Assembly: GCA_913046175.1 (NCBI GenBank)
Contig: CAJWSN010000048.1
Location: 1-8,984, forward strand
From: an uncultured Opitutia bacterium
Lineage (GTDB): Bacteria; Verrucomicrobiota; Verrucomicrobiia; Opitutales; JABJCN01
Reading direction: 5' to 3'
DNA length: 8,984 nt
Below are positions 1-6,789 of the stretch, one piece after another (the stretch's first letter is position 1; each line of letters starts with the position of its first letter). The notes beneath the pieces were generated by a model. The model made no database searches. It was given only the letters and a program-made list of their open reading frames with translations, and was not told the DNA's origin. The translations under genes and the position numbers were made by a program.

Positions 1-1
1 T

Positions 2-649
2 TGTAAGGAGTTAGAAAAAAATACTGACAATGATGTAATCAATCAATTTTTGCTCGAAACGAATATTCCAATTATAAGTGAAGAAAACAAACAATTGGAC
101 TATTCCATTCGCAAAACCTGGAATAAATGCTGGATTGTAGATCCGTTGGATGGGACGATGAATTATACCAGGGGCGTTCCCGCATGCTGTACTTCAGTTG
201 CCCTGTGGGAAGACGACCAACCGGTTTTGGGGGTAATTTATGACTTTATGCATGATGACAAGTATGTGGGTTTGGCGTCCAAGGATATCGCTTCTCTTAA
301 TGGTGAACCGATCCATGTTTCATCCGTGGATCGTACCAATAAAGCCGTTCTTGCTACTGGCTTCCCGACTGGTATGGCATATGATGAGAATTCGCTACGG
401 CAGTATGTGAGGCAGTTACAGTCCGTAAAAAAGAAGCGCTTGATTGGTTCAGCGGCCTTGTCATTGGCGTTGGTTGCCGCCGGTTCTTTTGAAGCGTACA
501 TGGAGGATTCAATATGGCTTTGGGACGTGGCTGCAGGTCTTGCGTTGGTCAAGGCAGCTGGGGGTGACATCTCATGGGATCTGCCGAACGCAGACTGGCA
601 GACCAATGTAGTTGCCACCAATGGAAGGATCAATCTGATTGATGGATGA
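2..649 (+). CDS. Inositol monophosphatase-family phosphatase (5' partial)
   Basis: Mg2+-dependent phosphomonoesterase of the IMPase/CysQ/FBPase superfamily, cytosolic. The reading frame is open from base 2 with no stop before the first in-frame TTG at 50, so the gene almost surely begins upstream of the window and TTG 50 is not its start. Family motifs appear in order: the metal-binding Glu-Glu pair in IISEEN (codons at 80-85), the DPLDGT metal/phosphate motif (140-157), then GSAALSLALVAAGSFEAY, and WDVAAG (521-538) with the third metal-binding Asp. This is the conserved IMPase fold; only the N-terminal helices are missing. Superfamily members act on inositol phosphates, PAP, fructose bisphosphate or sugar phosphates, and motifs alone do not choose among these. 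The ATG of the next gene overlaps this stop by 4 nt, so the two are probably translationally coupled. Next to sugar oxidoreductases and a capsule exporter, a role in removing phosphate from a capsule sugar precursor is my inference. A CysQ-like housekeeping role is the alternative. Confidence -1.
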   Translation, partial: CKELEKNTDNDVINQFLLETNIPIISEENKQLDYSIRKTWNKCWIVDPLDGTMNYTRGVPACCTSVALWEDDQPVLGVIYDFMHDDKYVGLASKDIASLNGEPIHVSSVDRTNKAVLATGFPTGMAYDENSLRQYVRQLQSVKKKRLIGSAALSLALVAAGSFEAYMEDSIWLWDVAAGLALVKAAGGDISWDLPNADWQTNVVATNGRINLIDG

Positions 650-1449
650 GGATTTGGAAAAATACTGCAACTCTTAATGGATTGATCGAATCATTCACGG
701 AATCCGTGGAACCAAGGGAGGCTGAGCTTGTCATAATAGGTTCAAAGCCGATCAACCTTGATGAGTTTCCCCGGTTAAGAGGAATCTTCAAGACGGGTGT
801 AGGTTTAGACAATGTACCATTTAAAGCTGCGGCAGTACGGGGTGTGGAGATTGAACTTCCAAGTATCAAAACGAGGGAAAGCATCCATGAAGAAACAGCA
901 AATTTTGCATGTCATTTGATACTTGGCCTTGCCTATAATCACGTAGGGGAGCTTGACCAATGGATGAAGTATCCGCGGCGTGCCCTCTCATCTCAGCGTT
1001 TGCTTGTAGTTGGAGGCGGGAATATCGGTGGAAGAGTTGCCCAAAAGATGAAGAATTTGATGGAGGTTGATCTTCACGACCCAAAATTGGGAACCGTTGG
1101 TAGCTTGGAAGAAAAACTGCCCCAGGCGTCAATCGTCACACTACACATTCCTTTGCTTGAAGAGACACGTGACTTTTTAGGCGCAGAGCAGCTTGGCTTG
1201 CTTCCTGATGGAGCAGGGGTTGTTAACACCGCCCGCGGCCCGATTGTCAAAGAGTCGGCCCTTTATGCTGAAATTGAAAAAGGAAGATTGCATGCGGCAT
1301 TTGATGTCTTTTGGGAGGAGCCATACCATGGTCCCTTGCGGGACCTTGTCGGGCAGGGGTTTTTCATGACCCCACATGTTGCCAGTACTTGTCAGGATTT
1401 CATTGAAGGCTGTGCGTGTGACCTTTTGAATTTTATCAAAAGACTTTAG
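646..1449 (+). CDS. D-isomer-specific 2-hydroxyacid dehydrogenase, compact form
   Basis: NAD-dependent dehydrogenase of the D-2-hydroxyacid family (phosphoglycerate, glycerate and related dehydrogenases), interconverting a 2-hydroxy acid and a 2-keto acid. Visible features: substrate-domain motif GVGLDN (residues 51-56); the Rossmann dinucleotide loop VGGGNIGG (about 122-129), followed by an acidic residue at D145 that would favour NAD over NADP; and the full catalytic triad, Arg197 in NTARGPI, Glu225 in FWEEP and His244 in TPHVAS. At 267 residues it is shorter than the usual 310-330. The N-terminal substrate domain appears trimmed, but all catalytic parts are present, so I regard it as functional. 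The ATG at 646 overlaps the upstream TGA (ATGA); AAGGA at 624-628 is too far away to be a normal ribosome binding site. The next gene follows after 3 nt. A substrate in sugar-acid or glycerate metabolism for the polysaccharide is inferred; the sequence does not name it. Confidence -1.
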   Translation: MRIWKNTATLNGLIESFTESVEPREAELVIIGSKPINLDEFPRLRGIFKTGVGLDNVPFKAAAVRGVEIELPSIKTRESIHEETANFACHLILGLAYNHVGELDQWMKYPRRALSSQRLLVVGGGNIGGRVAQKMKNLMEVDLHDPKLGTVGSLEEKLPQASIVTLHIPLLEETRDFLGAEQLGLLPDGAGVVNTARGPIVKESALYAEIEKGRLHAAFDVFWEEPYHGPLRDLVGQGFFMTPHVASTCQDFIEGCACDLLNFIKRL

Positions 1450-1452
1450 GAC

Positions 1453-2442
1453 ATGATAAAAGCAGGCATTATAGGATTTGGAAAAATGGGTCGCATCCGT
1501 GCTCAGGCAATTAATGAAAGTGCCCGAGGAGAGATCGTCGCCGCTTTTGATCCTGAACCATTCGAGATAGAAGGTGTGCATCGGGTCGAGACCGAAGCTG
1601 AGATCATTGAAAATTCGGAAATTGATGCCCTGTTTGTCTGCACGCCCAATTTTCGCAACAAGGAGTTAACCTTGGCCGGTCTTCGTGCAGGAAAACATGT
1701 TTTTTGTGAAAAACCGCCTGCGATGAATGCGGATGATGTCCGGGCAATCCAGGATGTTGAAAAGAAAACCGGGAAATGCCTCCAATACGGACTGAACCAT
1801 CGACATCACGGTAGTGTTGTTCGGGCGAAAGAGGTCATTGAATCTGGTGAACTGGGGCATATCCTATGGATGCGTGGACGTTATGGTAAAAGCGTCAATG
1901 AGCACTTCTTCAAAAACTGGCGGGCAAATAAGACGTTGGCTGGAGGTGGCATTCTTTTGGACCAAGGCATCCACATGCTCGACCTTTTCCTTTATTTTGG
2001 TGATACTTTCCATGAGGTTCAGTCGATGGTTTCGAACCTTTATTGGGAGCTGGATGGCATTGAGGACAATGTTTTCGCAAATCTTCGGAATCACGAGACC
2101 GGTGTGGTTGCTTCTTTACATTCCACCATGACCCAGTGGCGCCACCTTTTTTCTTTTGAGATTTTCCTGACCAAGGGACACATTGTAATCAACGGCTTCA
2201 AGACCTCGAGCAACAGCTACGGCGACGAGGTGCTCACCATTTCACGAAACCGCAGCAGTGGTCCCGCAGTGGATTGGGGGCCGGACGAATCCTATACCTT
2301 TCACGTTGATACTTCTTGGCGTTCAGAAATTGGAACCTTTTTTGATAGTATTGAGAAGGGACAACCTGTTTCCCTGGGGAGTTCGGATGATGCGTTCAAG
2401 CTTATGGACTTGATCGACCGAATATACAATGCGGATCGATAA
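1453..2442 (+). CDS. Gfo/Idh/MocA-family NAD(P)-dependent oxidoreductase
   Basis: Cytosolic sugar or cyclitol oxidoreductase. The N-terminal Rossmann domain begins at once with GIIGFGKMGR (residues 5-14, GxGxxG type). The family EKP motif is present as CEKPPAM (85-91); its Lys87 is the usual catalytic lysine. The C-terminal substrate-binding domain carries GGGILLDQGIHMLDL (164-178), with Asp170 and His174 in the family's active-site positions. The length of 329 residues is normal. The family acts on inositols, glucose-6-phosphate-like sugars, UDP-sugars or their uronic acids. Typical jobs in surface-polysaccharide loci are C2, C3 or C4 oxidation or reduction of a nucleotide sugar. Start ATG 1453 lies 3 nt after the previous stop, with AGGA only 1 nt upstream of it, so translational coupling seems more likely than independent initiation. 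With the phosphatase and the hydroxyacid dehydrogenase it forms a compact enzyme set. The substrate cannot be told from the sequence. Confidence -1.
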   Translation: MIKAGIIGFGKMGRIRAQAINESARGEIVAAFDPEPFEIEGVHRVETEAEIIENSEIDALFVCTPNFRNKELTLAGLRAGKHVFCEKPPAMNADDVRAIQDVEKKTGKCLQYGLNHRHHGSVVRAKEVIESGELGHILWMRGRYGKSVNEHFFKNWRANKTLAGGGILLDQGIHMLDLFLYFGDTFHEVQSMVSNLYWELDGIEDNVFANLRNHETGVVASLHSTMTQWRHLFSFEIFLTKGHIVINGFKTSSNSYGDEVLTISRNRSSGPAVDWGPDESYTFHVDTSWRSEIGTFFDSIEKGQPVSLGSSDDAFKLMDLIDRIYNADR

Positions 2443-2457
2443 GTTCAGCGAGGCTTT

Positions 2458-3216
2458 ATGTTGATGAACCCCCTTGCGCGCCTGATTCACAAGTTCTGCA
2501 AGTTTTGGCGTGTCCGCAGATCACGGCCCTATTGGGAATCACTTCGAAACATCCATTTGGGTCGGCGTGGATTTGTGATCGGGAATGGGCCCAGCCTTAA
2601 AATGACTGATCTTGACCAACTGCAGGGGGAAATCACCCTGGCGGCCAACAAGATCTATTTAGCTTTTGACGAAACCAGTTGGCGACCTTCTCACTTCACG
2701 GTCTGCGACGATGTCCTGTGGGAAAAGATTCGGGACGAGATGGTCAGCCATTTCCCTTCTGTAAGTTCGCCTTGGGACTATACTTCCCAACCTGGAATCC
2801 ACCATCGGCATTTTCAACACCTGCCTTGGGATCTGGAAGCTCCAGCTGATGGTCATGCCTTTTCGATGAATGTGGCCGATGGGCTTTTTGGTGGATTCAC
2901 TGTCACCTATGCAAACCTACAAATTGCTGCACACATGGGCCTTGAGCCTATCTATTTGCTTGGTTGCGATCACCATTACAAAGGAGAGTCGGGCGCAGAG
3001 GACGAAGACCTGATGGCCACTGTCACCGACCAAAACCATTTTAATGCCGCGTATCGCCAGGTTGGTGAATGGGTAAATGCGGCGCCTCTTGCAAAAATGG
3101 AAAAGGCGTTTGCGCATGCCCGTGTTGTTCATGACCAAGGACGCGTTCAAATCTATAACGCGACTCGGGGTGGCTATCTTAATATTTTCGAGCGGGTGGG
3201 TTTCGACACGCTTTAA
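2458..3216 (+). CDS. DUF115 / GT42-like protein, possible glycosyltransferase
   Basis: A 252-residue soluble protein that I place in the DUF115 (MptE-like / motility accessory factor) family on motif grounds. Seen: FVIGNGPSLK (residues 39-48), the hallmark nucleotide-binding loop; an Asn in LAANKIYLAF (61-70); FTVCDD (80-85); a long conserved stretch around 146-174 ending in IYLLGCDHHY; and a C-terminal IYNATRGGYLNIFERV (232-247). The NGPSL loop and the order of motifs also resemble GT42 sialyltransferases of the Cst-II type, which share a related fold. In DUF115-containing surface-glycan loci such proteins are thought to add or activate a sugar, but pterin pyrophosphokinases are known in the same family, so 'glycosyltransferase' is an inference from context. 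The residues before position 35 are basic and form no clear transmembrane helix. Start choice: ATG 2458 has GAGG 4 nt upstream; ATG 2464 has the same GAGG at 10 nt; both are possible and differ by two residues. It ends the left-hand operon, 15 nt after the oxidoreductase. Confidence -1.
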   Translation: MLMNPLARLIHKFCKFWRVRRSRPYWESLRNIHLGRRGFVIGNGPSLKMTDLDQLQGEITLAANKIYLAFDETSWRPSHFTVCDDVLWEKIRDEMVSHFPSVSSPWDYTSQPGIHHRHFQHLPWDLEAPADGHAFSMNVADGLFGGFTVTYANLQIAAHMGLEPIYLLGCDHHYKGESGAEDEDLMATVTDQNHFNAAYRQVGEWVNAAPLAKMEKAFAHARVVHDQGRVQIYNATRGGYLNIFERVGFDTL

Positions 3217-3257
3217 GTAGGGGGCTTGGGATCTTATTGGTTCTTTTATGACAAGGC
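3217..3257. other. Convergent junction with a weak stem
   Basis: The 41 nt between two convergent stop codons. GGGGCTTG (3221-3228) can pair with CAAGGCCT (3252-3259, running into the end of kpsT): six Watson-Crick pairs, one G-T wobble and one G-G mismatch around a 23-nt loop. There is no following T-run on either strand. It may be a weak bidirectional terminator, but it is not convincing. Confidence -1.
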
Positions 3258-4673
3258 CTAACCGATTTGTTCCGTTGCCTTTTCAAGCAGAACTCGAATT
3301 GCTTTAAGTTCGGAGTTCTCCGTCGACAACGTTCTGGACTGCGCTTGTTGCTTCTCGTTGGCCTCCCTTAGGGCACGAATGGAATCTTTGTATAGACCTT
3401 GGGCGGCCAGGATGCGGCTTAGGGTTCGGAATGGTGTTGGGTTTAAATCATCAATTTCGATAGCCTTGAGACAGTGTTGGAGTGCGTCCTCCATTTTTCC
3501 TTGAGACAAAAGTGTAACTGCCAAACAATGTCGGATTCCAGCATTGTCCGGGACTTGTTCAGCGGCTTTTGAGTAGGCGTCAAATGCCTCGGCGGTTTGC
3601 CTTTGGAGGGTTTTTAAATTACCTAACTGATTGAGGAGCCAAGGGTTCTCTGGCCAGGATTTAAAAGCTTCAGCCAACACGGTTTCAGCTTCTTCCACAC
3701 GGTTTTTCTGCATTGCTGCGTTGACCATCTGAATGTGATAGCTTGGGTTGTCTGGGTGCTCCTGAAGAGCCTTGTGTAAATATTTAATCGCTTGGTCTAG
3801 GTCTCCCAGGCGGGAATAAGCGAGTCCAAGCTGGTGGAAAAGCTTTCCCTCGTCATGGATGGAGTCGCCATCCCGGAGTGCTTGCTCAATTTGCTGAAGC
3901 CGCCCATTGATTTGCTCCCGCAAGTTTGTAGCCTCCCGGTCTTCATGGGCCGTGAAGAGGTGACTGCCGACTTTCAGGGTGTCCTCCGTGGTTAGGTCGT
4001 ATGTCTCCTTTTCCTCTTCCTTGGGGAGGTAGGCGCGTATACCTTCATCGAGATCATCGTAGACTGTGAGCTCCCCGTCCCGCAGGAGAATACCGATGTC
4101 ACAGAAATCCCGCATGCTGCCCATGCTGTGTGAGACCATGATGACGTTGGATTGCCCACGTTTCTCATCAATGGCGTTCCTCGCAGTCTGCCTGAAGTTG
4201 CGGTCACCAACGGAGATCAGCTCATCAATCAGGAGAATCTGGAAGTCGAAGGCCATGCTCAGTGCGAACCCAACGCGGCTCCCCATGCCGGTGGAGTAGT
4301 ACTTCACCGGCTCCTCGAAATATTCGCCGATGCCTGAAAGCTCCTTTATAAATCCCAGCTTGTTGCGGATTGTGCGGGTATCCATGCCATACAAGCTGCA
4401 GACGATCCGGCAGTTCTCGCGTCCCGAGAGGTTCCCGACGAATCCTCCGCGGAGTCCCAACGGCCAGGACATGGTACGGTCGCAGTTTATTGAGCCTGAA
4501 TCGGGGTGGTCGATTCCGCCGAGTATGCGCAGGAGGGTGGATTTTCCTGCTCCATTGGGGCCGATGATGCCGATGTTGACGTCTTCTGGAAAGTCGATTG
4601 AAACGTCCCGGAAGACGTAGTTTCGACCAGTCCCGGTCTTGTAGGACTTGGTAAGGTTGCGGATCGATAACAT
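3258..4673 (-). CDS. kpsT: Capsule polysaccharide ABC transporter ATPase with C-terminal TPR domain (KpsT-TPR fusion)
   Basis: ATPase that powers export of lipid-linked capsular polysaccharide through KpsM. Residues 1 to about 216 are a KpsT/CtrD-type nucleotide-binding domain: Walker A GPNGAGKST (38-46); the family's PLGLRGGFVGNLSGREN stretch (71-87); a degenerate signature YYSTGMGSR (125-133) in place of LSGGQ, as is normal for KpsT; Walker B ILLIDE (146-151), followed by SVGD; and the switch His182 in SHS. Classical KpsT ends near here, at roughly 220 residues. This protein continues through an acidic linker (218-232) and a charged helix into about four TPR-like units (about 277-440; for example LGLAYSRLGDLDQAIKYLHKA), then a helical Gln/Glu/Lys-rich tail. 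TPRs bind proteins, so this half may dock glycosyltransferases or assembly partners, in place of the sugar-binding domain of Wzt; that is inference. The DNA for the ATPase half is about 62% GC in the stretches I counted, the TPR half about 43-57%. The gene starts 28 nt after the kpsM stop, with no visible ribosome binding site. Confidence -1.
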   Translation of the reverse strand: MLSIRNLTKSYKTGTGRNYVFRDVSIDFPEDVNIGIIGPNGAGKSTLLRILGGIDHPDSGSINCDRTMSWPLGLRGGFVGNLSGRENCRIVCSLYGMDTRTIRNKLGFIKELSGIGEYFEEPVKYYSTGMGSRVGFALSMAFDFQILLIDELISVGDRNFRQTARNAIDEKRGQSNVIMVSHSMGSMRDFCDIGILLRDGELTVYDDLDEGIRAYLPKEEEKETYDLTTEDTLKVGSHLFTAHEDREATNLREQINGRLQQIEQALRDGDSIHDEGKLFHQLGLAYSRLGDLDQAIKYLHKALQEHPDNPSYHIQMVNAAMQKNRVEEAETVLAEAFKSWPENPWLLNQLGNLKTLQRQTAEAFDAYSKAAEQVPDNAGIRHCLAVTLLSQGKMEDALQHCLKAIEIDDLNPTPFRTLSRILAAQGLYKDSIRALREANEKQQAQSRTLSTENSELKAIRVLLEKATEQIG

Positions 4674-4701
4674 AGGACGTACTTGGTCTTGGAGGGAGGA
4701 G

Positions 4702-5505
4702 CTAGCGGATTTGTCCGCTGGTGGTCAGGCGGATGCGGTTCGTTCGATAGGTGGCAAGCCCCAGGAAAAGGCTGGCAAGGGATGTGGTAAAAAGGAATCC
4801 CAAGCTGCCTTCATGAGATTGGTAGTCGGCAAACATATACTCGCGAATGAGTTCGCTGACATGAAGCAGGGGATTCCAGAGGAGCAACTCCCGGATCCCT
4901 GATGGGAGTGAACTTGCGGCAAAGAAGATGCCGGAGATGAAGAAAAATGGCCGGATCAATATAGGAACGACTTTCTTGGAGTCATGCATTAGAGCGCCGC
5001 TCACTGCCACCAACAGGCTCAGGCCAAGTGTGAATGCACCAAGGCACGACATCACGGCGATCACACCGAGCGTGTCGTTCCATCTAAAGGTGAACCCCAG
5101 ACAGACCAGCCCGCCGATGATTAAAAACCCGGTTGCCGTGTAAATGAATAATTCAAGGAGGCATCGTGCGATCACGGGATCGGCCGGTTTCACGATCCTG
5201 TAGTTGAGGAGGGGGATATTGTTTTCAACGGCAAGAAGGCACTGGTTTACGGTGGTTTGAAAAAAGAAGAACGGGATTATGGCGGAGGCGAAGAACAGCG
5301 GGTAGGGGACTCCCGCGATGTCCGCATTGCCCAAAGCCAGGCGAATGGCAGACAACACTGCAACCATGGCGACGGGCTCGCCGACTGCCCAGAGATAACC
5401 AAGGCGGAAATGGCCGAACCTTGCCTTTAGCTCGCGAATGAATAATGCGAAGACAACATTGCGTTGCAGTTTCCAGGCAACGATTGCTGGGCTGGCCGGA
5501 TTCAT
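4702..5505 (-). CDS. kpsM: Capsule polysaccharide ABC transporter permease (KpsM/CtrC type)
   Basis: Inner-membrane ABC-2 permease forming the channel through which KpsT drives lipid-linked polysaccharide into the periplasm. The 267 residues fit KpsM/CtrC/BexB. The N-terminal amphipathic segment LFIRELKARFGHFRLGYLW (residues 21-39) is the family hallmark. About six membrane segments follow, near 40-58, 66-85, 112-136, 145-170, 180-198 and 233-252. Conserved C-terminal loop motifs SGIFF (191-195) and WNPLLHVSELIREYMF (210-225) match the family's pattern. ATG 5505 is the only good start: the frame is closed by TAA at 5530-5532 and I see no alternative ATG or GTG between. No Shine-Dalgarno sequence is visible before it. 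It is the first gene of the minus-strand kpsM-kpsT unit, read from the divergent region that also faces kpsE. The DNA is GC-rich (57-62% in two 60-nt stretches counted), well above the sugar genes to the left. Confidence -1.
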   Translation of the reverse strand: MNPASPAIVAWKLQRNVVFALFIRELKARFGHFRLGYLWAVGEPVAMVAVLSAIRLALGNADIAGVPYPLFFASAIIPFFFFQTTVNQCLLAVENNIPLLNYRIVKPADPVIARCLLELFIYTATGFLIIGGLVCLGFTFRWNDTLGVIAVMSCLGAFTLGLSLLVAVSGALMHDSKKVVPILIRPFFFISGIFFAASSLPSGIRELLLWNPLLHVSELIREYMFADYQSHEGSLGFLFTTSLASLFLGLATYRTNRIRLTTSGQIR

Positions 5506-5694
5506 CAGAGTGGGCGGGGCATTCAGAGGTTACAGAACATTGGACGGTTTTCATGCAAAAGCAACCAATTTGAGCTTGTTGACCAAGCCTGCCACTCCGC
5601 TTCGGTTTCTATTATCTTCTCGCCAGATCACATGCTTTGCGTAGGCTTTTTTCCTCTTTTTTGAATTTCTTCAACGAGCAAGCATTTACAATAC
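5506..5694. promoter_or_regulatory. Divergent kpsM / kpsE intergenic region
   Basis: The 189 nt between the divergent kpsM and kpsE starts must hold promoters for both directions unless transcripts enter from elsewhere. It is AT-richer than the kpsM side and has two T6 runs (5647-5652 and 5657-5662). On the plus strand TTGACC (5579-5584) and TATTAT (5610-5615) resemble -35 and -10 boxes, but they are 25 nt apart, too far for a normal sigma-70 promoter. No JUMPstart/ops element (GGCGGTAG) is visible. CATGCAAA occurs at both 5552-5559 and 5694-5701; an 8-nt repeat may be chance. The regulatory role is inferred from layout. Confidence -1.
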
Positions 5695-6774
5695 ATGCAA
5701 AGGAAGGAAATCTTGTGGGCCGTGGTATTACCTCTGGTGCTGGTTTTAGTTTACCAGCTATTCATGGCATCCCGGCTATACGAAGCCGAGACCCGTTTTA
5801 TCGTTAAGCAGGCAGGGGAGGAATTGGGTGGATTGGACTTGGGGTTGGGGCTTTTAAGCAGTGCCCCATCAACTTCTCGTGAGGATGCCGGTTTGGCCCA
5901 GGAGTACATTCATTCGCCCAATCTTCTGAAAATCCTTCAGCAAAAGCTTAGCCTGCGCACACACTTCCAGGATTTTGGTGCGGATTTTCTACGTTTCTTT
6001 TCCAAGGATGCCAGCAAGGAGGATTTTCTTAAGAGATATCGCAAAATGGTACGAGCCAAGATTGATCCGGAGAACAACGTTGTCATCGTCACCGTTCATG
6101 CCTATTCCCCTGATATGGCTCAGAAACTGGCTGAGGCCATTACTTTGGAGGGGGAGCTTTTCATTAACAAGATATCGGAGCAGATGGCTCATGAGCAGGT
6201 TGATTTCGTAAAGAAGGAGGTGGCGCGTGCCGAGGGTCGGCTTCGAGAGGTCCGACAGCAACTGCTCAAGTTTCAGAATGCCCAGTCCGTCCTCAACCCT
6301 GAGTCTCAATCAGAAGTTGCTATAGGCCTTATTGCGGGACTGGAGGAGAAACTTGTTCAGGCCAAGGCGGAGCGCTTTCGTCTTCTAAGCTTCATGAAGG
6401 AAGCCTCCCAGGAGGTTGTTGCGAACCAACAACAGATCGTCTCCCTTGAAAAGCAAATCCTGGAGGAAAAGACCCGGCTTACTGGGGCCGGTGACCAGAC
6501 GCTCAATCGCAAGCTTGCTGATTACAAGGAACTGGAACTGGATGTTGAATTTGCATTGGAAGCGTTCAAGGCCGCTTATGCCTCCCTTGAAAAAGCTCGC
6601 CTTGATGCCTCGCGCAAACTAAAGAATTTTGTCATTATTTCATCAACTGGTCTGCCTGAGGAGCCCACTTACCCACGGGTTTTATACAACTTGGTTACCG
6701 CACTTGTTATCATCCTGCTCCTCTATGGCATTATTCGTCTTTTGGTGGCCACTATTCTGGATCACCGCATCTGA
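5695..6774 (+). CDS. kpsE: Capsule polysaccharide export inner-membrane protein (KpsE/CtrB/BexC type)
   Basis: Polysaccharide co-polymerase-like protein that links the inner-membrane KpsM-KpsT transporter to the outer-membrane channel across the periplasm. Its 359 residues have the standard plan: a first membrane helix (about 7-24); the post-membrane motif YEAETRFIVK (29-38); a periplasmic domain with LAQEYIHSPNLLKIL (67-81) and VHAYSPDMAQ (134-143); a long coiled coil (about 160-310) containing LKFQNAQSVLNPE (191-203); the signature PEEPTYPR (321-328); and a second membrane helix (330-352) with a very short cytosolic tail. No Walker motifs or tyrosine-rich tail follow, which separates it from Wzc. 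Start: ATG 5695 has no Shine-Dalgarno sequence before it, but AGGAAGGA at 5701-5708 sits 4 nt before an in-frame TTG at 5713 (Leu7), which could be the real start; either leaves the first helix intact. kpsD follows after 15 nt, so the two are co-transcribed. Confidence -1.
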   Translation: MQRKEILWAVVLPLVLVLVYQLFMASRLYEAETRFIVKQAGEELGGLDLGLGLLSSAPSTSREDAGLAQEYIHSPNLLKILQQKLSLRTHFQDFGADFLRFFSKDASKEDFLKRYRKMVRAKIDPENNVVIVTVHAYSPDMAQKLAEAITLEGELFINKISEQMAHEQVDFVKKEVARAEGRLREVRQQLLKFQNAQSVLNPESQSEVAIGLIAGLEEKLVQAKAERFRLLSFMKEASQEVVANQQQIVSLEKQILEEKTRLTGAGDQTLNRKLADYKELELDVEFALEAFKAAYASLEKARLDASRKLKNFVIISSTGLPEEPTYPRVLYNLVTALVIILLLYGIIRLLVATILDHRI

Positions 6775-6789
6775 ATCCCCTTTCGCATA

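Noticed and set aside
50..52. TTG as the true start of the phosphatase gene
   Set aside because: The frame is open from base 2 and the encoded residues look like the expected N-terminal part of the family, so the gene continues upstream of the window.
238..633. Minus-strand open frame opposite the phosphatase gene
   Set aside because: It is a shadow of a gene with clear family motifs, and its product has no recognisable domain.
5579..5615. Sigma-70 promoter from TTGACC and TATTAT
   Set aside because: The 25-nt spacing is far from the usual 16-18 nt, and no better pair was found.
5647..5662. T-runs as an intrinsic terminator
   Set aside because: No GC-rich stem directly precedes either T6 run on the plus strand, and no transcript is expected to end there.
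5695..6774. Wzc-type tyrosine autokinase
   Set aside because: There are no Walker A/B motifs and no Tyr cluster after the second membrane helix; length and motifs fit KpsE.
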